Shown here piece after piece: positions 21,737-29,659 of a stretch of 64,000 nt of DNA. Both the position numbers and the translations under genes were made by a program. This stretch comes from Janthinobacterium sp. 1_2014MBL_MicDiv (GTDB lineage: Bacteria > Pseudomonadota > Gammaproteobacteria > Burkholderiales > Burkholderiaceae_D). Below the pieces are notes generated by a model. The model made no database searches. It saw only the letters and a list, made by a program, of their open reading frames with translations, and was not told the origin of the DNA. Within the stretch, counting starts at the first letter, position 1; each line of letters opens with the position of its first letter. The DNA lies in contig NZ_CP011319.1 of the NCBI RefSeq assembly GCF_001865675.1, forward strand, positions 1,860,001-1,924,000, written 5' to 3'.

Positions 21737-22144
21737 CTAGCTGGGCAACTTCGCCACCACCTTGATCTCGAACTGGAAACCGTACAGCCACGTGACGCCC
21801 ACGGCCGTGACGGTGGGATGGGGGGCGTCACCCCAGTACTCGGCCTGTACGATGTCCCAGATGCGCTGGAACGTCGCTTGCGGATCGACGATGAAGACGG
21901 TCACGTCGACCACGTCGTCGAAGGTGCAGCGGGCGGCGTGCAGGATGGCGTTCAGGTTGTCGAACGCCAGCCTGACCTGGGCTTCCAGTCCGGGTTCCGG
22001 CGTGCCGTCCGCGCGGCTGCCCACCTGGCCGGAGACGAACAACAAGCCATTGGCCCGCACGGCGGGTGAATAGCGGTTTTTGTCGTACAGCGCCTGGCGT
22101 CCGGGCGGAAAGACGACGTCGCGTGTGGTCATTGCATTACTCAT
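21737..22144 (-). CDS. Rid (YjgF/UK114) family protein lacking the catalytic Arg
   Basis: 135 residues with the chorismate-mutase-like trimer fold of the Rid family: YSPAVRANGLLFVSGQVG, the helix AQVRLAFDNLNAIL and VVDVTVFIVD. In RidA proper, the PARSxVEV segment supplies the arginine that binds the imine/enamine acid; here the aligned stretch reads APHPTVTAVGVTWL with no arginine, so 2-iminobutanoate deaminase activity is unlikely and it belongs with a non-archetypal Rid subgroup. ATGs at 22144 and 22132 are both possible. Divergent from a LysR regulator, its probable controller. Confidence 0.85.
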   Translation of the reverse strand: MSNAMTTRDVVFPPGRQALYDKNRYSPAVRANGLLFVSGQVGSRADGTPEPGLEAQVRLAFDNLNAILHAARCTFDDVVDVTVFIVDPQATFQRIWDIVQAEYWGDAPHPTVTAVGVTWLYGFQFEIKVVAKLPS

Positions 22145-22238
22145 GGCATGGCTCCCTGAAGGTTGCCGCCCGACGGCGGCCTGGATAGAACTTTAGCGGC
22201 GGCAGCCGTACAGATAAAGGGGGAAACTCCCTCATGAC

Positions 22239-22257
22239 TGTTTGTATAATCCAAACA
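22239..22257. promoter_or_regulatory. Operator dyad enclosing a -10 element
   Basis: TGTTTG (22239-22244) and CAAACA (22252-22257) are perfect inverted arms around TATAATC, so a TATAAT -10 hexamer at 22245-22250 lies inside the dyad. It is 20 bases upstream of the LysR start and in the divergent gap with the Rid gene. A protein bound here would block the LysR promoter, which suggests autorepression. No good -35 is seen. Confidence 0.45.
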
Positions 22258-22277
22258 ATCGGGATGCGGAGGTGATG

Positions 22278-23237
22278 ATGGACAAGTTGGATACGATGCG
22301 GGCCTTCGTGCGGGTGGTCGAGACGGGCAGTTTTACCCGTGCGGCCCATACCTTGCACATGAGCCGCACGAGCGTGACGCAGCTGGTGCAGCAGCTCGAG
22401 GCGCGGCTGCGCTTGAAGTTGCTGAACCGCACGACGCGCAAGGTCAATGTCACGGCCGATGGCGCCGCTTATTACGAGCGCATCGTGCAGGTGCTGGCCA
22501 CCCTGGACGAACTTGAAGCCAGCTTGCCCGGCGCCGCCGCGCTGCCCCGCGGCCAGCTGCGGGTGGACGTGCCCAGTCCGCTTGCCAGCCTGCTGCTGGT
22601 GCCGGCGCTGCCGCAGTTTCACGCCCGCTACCCGGACATCCAGCTGGACATGGGCGCCAGCGACCGCATGGTCGACGTGATAGGCGATAACGTCGATTGC
22701 GTCATCCGCGGTGGCGAGCTGCGCGACCAGTCCCTGATGGCGCGCAAGATCGGCGACTTGCAGCTGGCCGTGTACGCCGCGCCCGCGTATCTGCGGCGCG
22801 CCGGCACGCCCAGCCATCCGCAGGAACTGGACGGCGCGCAGCACCGTATCGTGCGCTTTCGCTGGGGGCATGGCGGCAATGCTTACTGCGCCGTGATGCG
22901 GCAGGGTGGCAAGAGCGTGACGATCCGGGGCCAGTACGTGCTGTCGATAGACGATGGCAACGCTTACCTGGCGGCAGGGCTGGCGGGGCTGGGCGCCTTG
23001 TGGCTGCCGGACTACATGGCCAGGGCGCATGTGGCGACCGGGGCCCTGATTCCCCTGTTTGCCGGCTGGCAGATCGCTCCCATGCCACTGTACCTCGCCT
23101 ATCCGCCGAATCGCCATGTCAGCATGAAGCTGCGCGTCTTCATCGACTGGGTGGTCGGGTTGATGGCGCGGCATGCGCCGCCGCAGTTCCATGAAACGGT
23201 GTCGGTGACGACATCAGGTACTCATTCGGGCAGTTGA
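22278..23237 (+). CDS. LysR-family transcriptional regulator
   Basis: 319 residues from ATG 22278; GGAGG at 22268-22272 gives proper spacing here and is too close to the adjacent ATG at 22275. N-terminal helix-turn-helix: GSFTRAAHTLHMSRTSVTQL and LLNRTTRKVNVTADG. The effector domain (RGQLRVDVPSPLASLLLVPA, DCVIRGGEL) is of the CrgA/AaeR-like LysR group. Divergent from the Rid gene. Its last 16 bases overlap the 3' end of the convergent metallohydrolase gene. Confidence 0.87.
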   Translation: MDKLDTMRAFVRVVETGSFTRAAHTLHMSRTSVTQLVQQLEARLRLKLLNRTTRKVNVTADGAAYYERIVQVLATLDELEASLPGAAALPRGQLRVDVPSPLASLLLVPALPQFHARYPDIQLDMGASDRMVDVIGDNVDCVIRGGELRDQSLMARKIGDLQLAVYAAPAYLRRAGTPSHPQELDGAQHRIVRFRWGHGGNAYCAVMRQGGKSVTIRGQYVLSIDDGNAYLAAGLAGLGALWLPDYMARAHVATGALIPLFAGWQIAPMPLYLAYPPNRHVSMKLRVFIDWVVGLMARHAPPQFHETVSVTTSGTHSGS

Positions 23238-25102
23238 TTGACCCACACGGGCGCCGACCAGACGATATTGCCATCGTCCTGCGTCAGCCGCGCGTAATAG
23301 AAGTGGGGGCCGGACGCGGGCGTGACGGTGAGCTCGGCCTGCTCCGATATTTGTGTGACGGAGCCATTGCTGCCTGGCACGCCGTGGAAAATGGCAACGA
23401 CAGCCGCTTGCCGCCCGGCGCTGTTGCTGAAACTGGTGGCCAGGTGCAGCGGCCCGCGATTGTCGAAGCGCTCTCCCATCAGCTTGCCATTGGCCGTAAA
23501 CAGCAGTTGCGCGTGCTTGTCCATGGTGGCAAACACGCGGCGCGCGCGCAGCGCCTCGAGGAAACTGTCGCGTGACAGGGGCGTGCCGGCAGCCGGGCTG
23601 GCCACCAGCACGGCCGTGCGGTTGCCATATGCCGCGCCCCAGTTGGCGCAGTGGTTATCCTGGTTGCTGCTGAAGGCCACGTGGTAGCCGGCCGCCAGGG
23701 CCCGGTTGCAGGCCGCCTCGTAATTGCTGCGCCGGTTTTCCGTTTCCTGCTCATTCGTGGAAAACGCGGACGTGTTCATCACCTCGCACAACACCATGGC
23801 GGCATCGCCATCGGGCGTATAGCCGAGCGGCTGGCCGTTGACGAGAAACTGGCCAGCGTAGGCAGGGTGGTTGAACTGGCCCAGCCAGCCGCGCTCGCGC
23901 ATCAGCGCGTACAGGGCCGCGTAGTCGCCCTTGGGCGTCTCCACGTCGGCCAGCAGTTCGCCGCGGGCATTTTTTTCCCAGCCCAGCAGCTGGTCGCTGT
24001 TGAAGAGATTCAGGTGGCCGCCCTTGTTGATGACGCCCCATTCCATGCCGTACAGGGCCAGGAAGCCGGGGTGGGCGGCCGTATAGGCCGCCGCTTCGGC
24101 CAGGCCCGTCTGGTACAGGGCTTTCGCTTCGGCAGGATTGGCGAGTGGATTCGTGCCGTCCGAACCGTCATACATATGATTGTGCTCGGACGCCAGCAGC
24201 ACGTCCAGCCCATGGTGTTGCGCATACAGATAGGCATCGATGGGGCCGAAGGGCGCCGTCTGCGGCTCCTGCGCGCCGCGGCAGGCGTCGAGTGCCGCGC
24301 CGCCATCGCTGTGGCGCGTCTGGCTGTGCAGGTTGGCGTAGGCGATGCGGTAGTCCGCCTGGCCATCGAGGCTGGGCAACTGTTGCAGTCCGGTATGGAA
24401 GGCGGGCACGCGCGGTGCCGCGCTGCGTCCCCGCTGCACCAGGATTTGCCATTGCTGCTCCACCTGCGCTTCCTGCGGCGTGCCGGGGTCCGCCACGGCC
24501 AGCAGGCGCAGCTGGTACAAGCCGTCGGCGACCTGCGCGCGCCGCCCGCGCGCATCGGCGTCGGCGCGGCCATCCCAGGGCAGCGCCAGGCTCACGGTGC
24601 GGGCGCCGACGCTTGCGCGTCCCGACCACTGGCGCCGCACCGCCCCCTGCGGGCCGGGTCCCGACAGGGTCAGGCGCCAGGCGACCGGGTGTGCCATGTG
24701 TGCCGGAAGGGCGCCCGCGCTGCCCACGCTGCCGGCAGCGCCGGCGCTGCCGACGGCGCCCACGCCCGCCGCGCCCGCCGTGTCGCCAGAACCGGCAGCG
24801 CGGCCAGTGCCCCCTGTGTCGCCACTTTCAGCAGTGCGGCCTATGCCGCCAGGATAGGCGAGGCGCACGATGAAGGTGCGCGCCTGCGTGGCGCGGGCGC
24901 CGGGCGCGGCGTGGAAGGGCGCTTGCACCGTCGCATCGAGCTCGCTATGCTCGCCGGGCTCGACGCTGCCAGCAAGCGGTACCGGCGCCAGCGCCGCTTG
25001 CGCTGCGGCGCTATTGCTCCAGACAAGCATGAAGACGCCGATGCACGCGCACGCCACCCATTTGGCTTGCCGCCAGAGTTGCCCGCAGAGTTGGCCACGC
25101 AT
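23222..25102 (-). CDS. Exported PHP-like (CehA/McbA-type) metallohydrolase
   Basis: 626 residues from ATG 25102, supported by GGGAGGG a few bases upstream and an N-terminal hydrophobic segment (WVACACIGVFMLVWSNSAAA). Residues ~210-580 carry PHP-type metal-binding landmarks: NLHSQTRHSDGG (the usual second His of HxH is Gln), LLASEHNHMYDGSD, ALYGMEWGVINKGGHLNLF, GQFNHPAYAG and FSSNQDNHCANWG. The family hydrolyses phosphoesters or carbamates. Between residues ~80 and 130 is a Gly/Ala/Ser/Thr low-complexity insert. The 3' end overlaps the LysR gene by 16 bases. Confidence 0.72.
   Translation of the reverse strand: MRGQLCGQLWRQAKWVACACIGVFMLVWSNSAAAQAALAPVPLAGSVEPGEHSELDATVQAPFHAAPGARATQARTFIVRLAYPGGIGRTAESGDTGGTGRAAGSGDTAGAAGVGAVGSAGAAGSVGSAGALPAHMAHPVAWRLTLSGPGPQGAVRRQWSGRASVGARTVSLALPWDGRADADARGRRAQVADGLYQLRLLAVADPGTPQEAQVEQQWQILVQRGRSAAPRVPAFHTGLQQLPSLDGQADYRIAYANLHSQTRHSDGGAALDACRGAQEPQTAPFGPIDAYLYAQHHGLDVLLASEHNHMYDGSDGTNPLANPAEAKALYQTGLAEAAAYTAAHPGFLALYGMEWGVINKGGHLNLFNSDQLLGWEKNARGELLADVETPKGDYAALYALMRERGWLGQFNHPAYAGQFLVNGQPLGYTPDGDAAMVLCEVMNTSAFSTNEQETENRRSNYEAACNRALAAGYHVAFSSNQDNHCANWGAAYGNRTAVLVASPAAGTPLSRDSFLEALRARRVFATMDKHAQLLFTANGKLMGERFDNRGPLHLATSFSNSAGRQAAVVAIFHGVPGSNGSVTQISEQAELTVTPASGPHFYYARLTQDDGNIVWSAPVWVNQLPE
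24711..24855 (-). repeat. Low-complexity Gly/Ala/Ser coding tract
   Basis: Codes imperfect repeats of the kind GSAGAAGSVGSAG and GDTGGTGRAAGSGDTAG within the metallohydrolase. The DNA is a run of short GC-rich, near-tandem units, prone to slippage; length may vary between strains. Confidence 0.6.
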
Positions 25103-25167
25103 TTGGCCCTCCCGCTTCTTGCTGTTGATAATATTTAGACAAGCGTGATCCCTGGCGGTTCCCCGCA

Positions 25168-25228
25168 TGCACCAACAAGTGGCGTGTTTGCACCGCCATC
25201 GGCCATGATCTGGCGCAAAGCCCGTGCA
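25168..25228 (+). promoter_or_regulatory. NtrC-like enhancer sites for the nitrate operon
   Basis: Best candidate: GGCGC-N7-GTGCA at 25212-25228, 8 of 10 positions of the NtrC consensus TGCAC-N7-GTGCA. Two further TGCAC half-sites lie at 25168-25172 and 25189-25193 with weak right halves. They sit about 40-100 bases upstream of the sigma-54 promoter, where NtrC enhancers normally lie. Confidence 0.45.
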
Positions 25229-25266
25229 GTTTGGGGCCAGAGCGCCTGGTTGCCCCGGAACCGGTC

Positions 25267-25283
25267 TGGCACGGCGCTTGCTA
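25267..25283 (+). promoter_or_regulatory. Sigma-54 (RpoN) promoter of the nitrate operon
   Basis: TGGCACG-N4-TTGCTA matches the RpoN consensus at every conserved position; GG (25268-25269) and GC (25280-25281) are separated by exactly ten bases. Transcription should start near 25292, giving a leader of about 140 nt before the transporter ATG at 25435. Confidence 0.88.
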
Positions 25284-25323
25284 AACAGGAGATACGGATC
25301 AACGGCGATCCCCTGAACACAAC

Positions 25324-25357
25324 GGTCCAACGACGGACCACATGGACAACGGCGTCC
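25324..25357 (+). promoter_or_regulatory. ANTAR-type two-hexaloop antiterminator motif
   Basis: Hairpin 1: GGTCC/GGACC (25324-25328/25335-25339) with six-base loop AACGAC. After a four-base linker, hairpin 2: GGAC/GTCC (25344-25347/25354-25357) with loop AACGGC. Both loops have A at position 1 and G at position 4, the signature bound by ANTAR regulators such as NasR and NasT. Hairpin 2 shares bases with the left arm of the following terminator, so the two structures exclude each other: antiterminator bound gives read-through. Confidence 0.82.
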
Positions 25358-25405
25358 GCCCAGGCTGATTCTCATCGGCAGGGGCGGGCGCCGTTTTGTA
25401 TTTTT
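25348..25405 (+). terminator. Leader terminator (attenuator) of the nitrate operon
   Basis: A 14-bp arm at 25348-25361 pairs with 25382-25395 with one G-U wobble; an inner stem GCTGAT/ATCGGC extends the hairpin. TTTTGTATTTTT follows. It lies inside the leader, 30 bases before the first gene, so the operon is off by default once transcription starts unless hairpin 2 of the ANTAR motif forms. Confidence 0.85.
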
Positions 25406-25434
25406 GTGATTAACGGGATACTTCGGGAACCATC

Positions 25435-26730
25435 ATGGCCAGCCAAAAAGCAACGCGCATCGCGCTCTTCTCCCTCGCCACGCCGCCCATGCGCGCATTC
25501 CACCTGACGTGGATGGCATTTTTCGTGTGTTTCTTCGCCTGGTTCGCCTGCGCGCCCCTGATGCCCGTCATCAAGGGCGAATTTGGCCTGTCCCTGGCGC
25601 AAGTGGCGAATATCAATATCGCGGCCGTCGCCATCACCATCCTCGTGCGCCTGATCGTCGGGCCATTGTGCGACCGCTACGGCCCGCGCAAGACGTATAC
25701 GGGCTTGCTGCTGCTGGGCGCCATTCCCGTGCTGGGCGTGGCCGCTTCGCAAAGCTATGAAAGCTTTCTGTTCTTCCGCCTGGGCATCGGCGCCGTGGGC
25801 GCCAGTTTTGTCATCACGCAATATCACACCTCCGTGATGTTCGCGCCCAGGGTCGTCGGCACGGCGAATGCGGCCGCCGCCGGCTGGGGCAATGCGGGCG
25901 GGGGCGCGGCGCAGGCGCTGATGCCGCTGCTGCTCGGTGCCGTGCTGATGCTGGGCGTGTCCGAATCGCTGGGCTGGCGCGTGGCCTTGCTGGTGCCGGG
26001 CGTCTTGATGCTGGTCATGGCCGCGCTGTACTGGCGCTATACACAGGATTGCCCGGAAGGAAATTATTCGGATTTGCGCGCGGCCGGCGCGGCCATCGAG
26101 GGTGGAAAAAAGGGCGGCTGGGACAGCTTCAAGGCGGCCAGCAGCAACTATCGCGTGTGGCTGCTGTTCGTCACCTACGGCGCCTGCTTCGGCATCGAGA
26201 TCTTCATCCACAACATCGCCGCCGTCTATTACGTCGACCATTTCGGCCTGTCGCTCAAGTCCGCCGGCCTGGCCGCCGGCAGCTTCGGCCTGCTGGCCCT
26301 GTTTGCCCGCGCCCTGGGCGGCTGGCTGTCGGATAAATTGGCCCTGCGCGGCAACCTGAACAGCCGCGTGACCCTGCTGTTCATGCTGATGATAGGCGAA
26401 GGCGTGGGCTTGCTGTGGTTTGCCAAGGTCGACAGCGTCACCTGGGCCGTCATCGCCATGCTGGTCTTCGGCCTGTTCACCCACATGGCGTGCGGCGCCA
26501 CCTACGCGCTGGTGCCCTTCATCGACAGCCGCGCCCTGGGCGGCGTGGCCGGCATCATCGGCGCGGGCGGCAATGTGGGCGCCGTGGCGGCCGGCTTCCT
26601 GATGAAGGGCACGGGCGACATCCGCCAGACCCTGATCATCCTCAGCGTGCTGGTGGTGCTCTCTGCCCTGTGCGCCATCGCCGTGCGCTTTACCCGCGAG
26701 GCGGCCGAACCAAACATGGCCGCGGCCTGA
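25435..26730 (+). CDS. narK: NNP-family nitrate/nitrite transporter (MFS)
   Basis: 431 residues, about 12 hydrophobic segments. Nitrate signature regions are present: the TM5 area FVITQYHTSVMFAPRVVGTA with AAAAGWGNAGGGAAQ, and the second Gly-rich motif GIIGAGGNVGAVAAGF; the MFS loop motif reads GPLCDRYGPRK. Charged Arg residues expected in the substrate path are present (RLGIGAVGAS region). It imports nitrate (and/or exports nitrite) for the assimilatory enzymes encoded next. First gene after the attenuated leader; 10 bases separate it from nirB. NrtP/NasA are other names for assimilatory members. Confidence 0.92.
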   Translation: MASQKATRIALFSLATPPMRAFHLTWMAFFVCFFAWFACAPLMPVIKGEFGLSLAQVANINIAAVAITILVRLIVGPLCDRYGPRKTYTGLLLLGAIPVLGVAASQSYESFLFFRLGIGAVGASFVITQYHTSVMFAPRVVGTANAAAAGWGNAGGGAAQALMPLLLGAVLMLGVSESLGWRVALLVPGVLMLVMAALYWRYTQDCPEGNYSDLRAAGAAIEGGKKGGWDSFKAASSNYRVWLLFVTYGACFGIEIFIHNIAAVYYVDHFGLSLKSAGLAAGSFGLLALFARALGGWLSDKLALRGNLNSRVTLLFMLMIGEGVGLLWFAKVDSVTWAVIAMLVFGLFTHMACGATYALVPFIDSRALGGVAGIIGAGGNVGAVAAGFLMKGTGDIRQTLIILSVLVVLSALCAIAVRFTREAAEPNMAAA

Positions 26731-26740
26731 GGAGACAGCG

Positions 26741-29293
26741 ATGAACCACCCCCTGAAGATCGTCGTCCTCGGCCATGGCATGGTCGGACACAAATTCCTC
26801 GAGCGCCTGGCGCTGGAGCATGCGCCGCAGCTGCAAGTCACCGTGCTGTGCGAAGAGCCGCGCCCCGCCTACGACAGGGTGCACCTGTCCGAATTTTTCA
26901 GCGGCAAATCGGCCGACGAGCTGTCGCTGGTGGCGCCCGGCTTCTTCGACAAGGCTAACCTGGTGCTGAAACTCAATGCGCGCGCCATCGGCATCGACCG
27001 CGCGGCAAAGACCGTCACCGCCAGCACGGGCGAGGTGCTCCCCTACGACAAGCTGGTATTTGCCACCGGCTCGACGCCGTTCGTGCCGCCGCTGCCGGGC
27101 AAGGATCGCGACGGCTGCTTCGTCTACCGCACCATCGAAGACCTGCAAGCCATGCTGGCCTGGGGCGCCAAGTCCGCCACGGGCGTGGTGATCGGCGGCG
27201 GGCTGCTGGGCCTCGAATGCGCGAAGGCGCTGCGCGATTTGAAACTCGACACCCACGTGGTGGAATTCGCGCCGCGCCTGATGGCCGTGCAGGTCGACGA
27301 GGGCGGCGCGCGCGTCCTGCGCCGCAAGATCGAGGAACTGGGCGTGACCGTGCACACGCAAAAGAACACGCTGGCCATCGTCGACGGCGAATCCGCCACG
27401 CACCGCATGCAGTTTGCCGACGGCAGCCACCTGGAAGCGGACATGATCGTCTTTTCGGCCGGCATCCGCCCGCGCGACGAACTGGCGCGCGCCTGCGGCC
27501 TGGAAGTGGGGCCGCGCGGCGGCATCGCCATCGACGACAGCTGCGTCACCTCCGATCCCGACATTTACGCCATCGGCGAATGCGCGCTGTGGGGCGGCCT
27601 GGTCTTCGGCCTGGTGGCGCCCGGCTATGAAATGGCGCGCATTTGCGCGCGCCACGTGCTGCAGGAGGAGGGCGAGGCATCGTTCAAGGGCGCCGACATG
27701 AGCACCAAGCTCAAACTGATGGGCGTGGACGTGGCCAGCCTGGGCGACCCGCACGGCAATGCGCCGGGCAGCCGCTCCTACCAGTTCATGGACGAGCGCA
27801 AGCAGATCTACAAGAAGATCGTCGTCTCCGATTGCGGCAAATACCTGCTGGGCGGCGTGATGGTGGGTGACGCCAGCGAATACGGCACCTTGCTGCAGAT
27901 GATGCTGAACAAGATCGAGCTGCCGGCGTCGCCGGAATTCCTCATCCTGCCGCAAGCCGATGGACAGCAAAAAGTCGGCCTAGGCGTGGACGCCTTGCCC
28001 GAGTCGGCGCAAATCTGCTCCTGCAACGACGTGTCGAAAGGCGCGCTGTGCGCGGCCGTCGCCGGCGGCGCCACTACGATCGGCGCCCTGAAAAGCTGCA
28101 CCAAGGCGGGCACGGCCTGCGGCGGCTGCGTGCCCCTGGTGACGCAGATCATGAAGGCGGAAATGCAGAAGCAGGGCCTGGCCGTCAATAACCATGTGTG
28201 CGAGCACTTTGCGTATTCGCGCCAGGAGCTGCACCACCTGGTGCGCGTCGGCAAGCTCCGCAGCTTCGGTGCACTGCTGGCCGCACATGGCCAGGGACTC
28301 GGTTGCGACGTGTGCAAGCCCGTGGCGGCGAATATCCTCGCCTCTTGCTGGAACGATTTCGTGCTGTCTCCCGTGCACGCCAGCCTGCAGGACAGCAACG
28401 ATTACTTCCTCGGCAATATCCAGAAGGATGGCACGTATTCCGTCGTGCCGCGCATGCCCGGCGGCGAGGTGACGGCCGACGGCTTGATCGCCGTGGGCAC
28501 GGTGGCGAAAAAATACGGCCTGTACACCAAGATCACGGGCGGCCAGCGCGTCGACCTGTTCGGCGCGCGCGTCGACCAGCTGCCGGCCATCTGGGAAGAG
28601 CTGATCGCGGCCGGCTTCGAATCGGGCCACGCCTACGGCAAGTCGCTGCGTACGGTGAAATCGTGCGTCGGCTCCACCTGGTGCCGTTACGGCGTGGCCG
28701 ACAGCGTGGGTTTTGCGATTCAACTGGAAAACCGCTACAAGGGCTTGCGCACGCCGCACAAGATCAAATTCGGCGTCTCCGGCTGCACGCGCGAATGCGC
28801 CGAGGCGCAGGGCAAGGACATCGGCCTGATCGCCACGGAAAAGGGCTGGAATCTGTACGTGTGCGGCAATGGCGGCATGAAGCCGCGCCACGCGGAACTG
28901 CTGGCGTCCGACCTCGATGAGGCGACCCTGGTGCGCTATGTCGACCGCTTCCTGATGTTCTACGTGCGCACGGCCGACCGCCTGCAGCGCACCAGCGTGT
29001 GGCGCGACAACCTCGAAGGGGGGCTCGATTACCTGAAGCGTGTCGTCATCGACGACAGCCTGGGCGTGGCCCACGAACTGGAGGCGGACATGCAGCACGT
29101 GGTCGACACCTATGCCTGCGAGTGGCAAGCGGCCGTCACGGACCCCGCCGTGCGCCAGCGCTTCCGCCATTTCGTCAACAGCGACAAGAACGACGAGAAC
29201 GTGGTGTTTGTCGAGGAGCGGGGCCAGATCCGTCCCGCCACGCCGGGCGAGCGCCGCAACGGCGTGATCCCCATCCTTGCCGTGGAGGCTTGA
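26741..29293 (+). CDS. nirB: Assimilatory nitrite reductase, large subunit
   Basis: 850 residues, the normal length for NirB. Order: FAD/NAD(P)H-binding pyridine nucleotide disulfide-type domain (VVLGHGMVGHKFLERL, ATGSTPFVPPLPG, VVIGGGLLGLE), BFD-type [2Fe-2S] domain (ICSCNDVSKGA, GTACGGCVPL), ferredoxin-like half domain, then the siroheme/[4Fe-4S] domain with Cys at about 642, 648, 682 and 686 (CVGSTWC and SGCTREC). Reduces nitrite to ammonium with NAD(P)H in the cytoplasm, together with NirD. GAGGAG precedes the ATG. Confidence 0.95.
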   Translation: MNHPLKIVVLGHGMVGHKFLERLALEHAPQLQVTVLCEEPRPAYDRVHLSEFFSGKSADELSLVAPGFFDKANLVLKLNARAIGIDRAAKTVTASTGEVLPYDKLVFATGSTPFVPPLPGKDRDGCFVYRTIEDLQAMLAWGAKSATGVVIGGGLLGLECAKALRDLKLDTHVVEFAPRLMAVQVDEGGARVLRRKIEELGVTVHTQKNTLAIVDGESATHRMQFADGSHLEADMIVFSAGIRPRDELARACGLEVGPRGGIAIDDSCVTSDPDIYAIGECALWGGLVFGLVAPGYEMARICARHVLQEEGEASFKGADMSTKLKLMGVDVASLGDPHGNAPGSRSYQFMDERKQIYKKIVVSDCGKYLLGGVMVGDASEYGTLLQMMLNKIELPASPEFLILPQADGQQKVGLGVDALPESAQICSCNDVSKGALCAAVAGGATTIGALKSCTKAGTACGGCVPLVTQIMKAEMQKQGLAVNNHVCEHFAYSRQELHHLVRVGKLRSFGALLAAHGQGLGCDVCKPVAANILASCWNDFVLSPVHASLQDSNDYFLGNIQKDGTYSVVPRMPGGEVTADGLIAVGTVAKKYGLYTKITGGQRVDLFGARVDQLPAIWEELIAAGFESGHAYGKSLRTVKSCVGSTWCRYGVADSVGFAIQLENRYKGLRTPHKIKFGVSGCTRECAEAQGKDIGLIATEKGWNLYVCGNGGMKPRHAELLASDLDEATLVRYVDRFLMFYVRTADRLQRTSVWRDNLEGGLDYLKRVVIDDSLGVAHELEADMQHVVDTYACEWQAAVTDPAVRQRFRHFVNSDKNDENVVFVEERGQIRPATPGERRNGVIPILAVEA

Positions 29294-29296
29294 GCC

Positions 29297-29659
29297 ATGA
29301 ACGCGATTAACGAACTTTCCGGCGTCACCGCCGACAACTGGATGGCGATCTGCCCGCTGGCCGACATCGTGCCCGATACGGGCGTGTGCGCCTTGCTGAA
29401 CGGGCGCCATGTGGCCGTGTTCCGCGTCGGCGATGCCGCGCCGCGCGTGTACGCCATCGACAATGTGGACCCGAACGCGGGCGCCTCGGTGCTGTCGCGG
29501 GGGCTGGTGGGCAGCATCGGCGAACGCATCGTCGTCGCCTCGCCCATCTACAAGCAGCATTTCGACCTGGCCAGCGGCGAGTGCCTGGAAGCGCCCGAGC
29601 ATTCCGTCGCCACCTGGCCCGCGCGCGTGTTTGCCGACATGGTGTGGGTGGCGCTGTGA
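29297..29659 (+). CDS. nirD: Assimilatory nitrite reductase, small subunit
   Basis: 120 residues, starting three bases after nirB stops. Rieske-like fold without the Cys/His iron ligands, as is normal for NirD: CPLADIVPDTGVCALLNGRH, VYAIDNVDPNAGA, and IYKQHFDLASGECLEAPEH. Partner of NirB. Its stop overlaps the GTG start of the next gene. Confidence 0.93.
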   Translation: MNAINELSGVTADNWMAICPLADIVPDTGVCALLNGRHVAVFRVGDAAPRVYAIDNVDPNAGASVLSRGLVGSIGERIVVASPIYKQHFDLASGECLEAPEHSVATWPARVFADMVWVAL

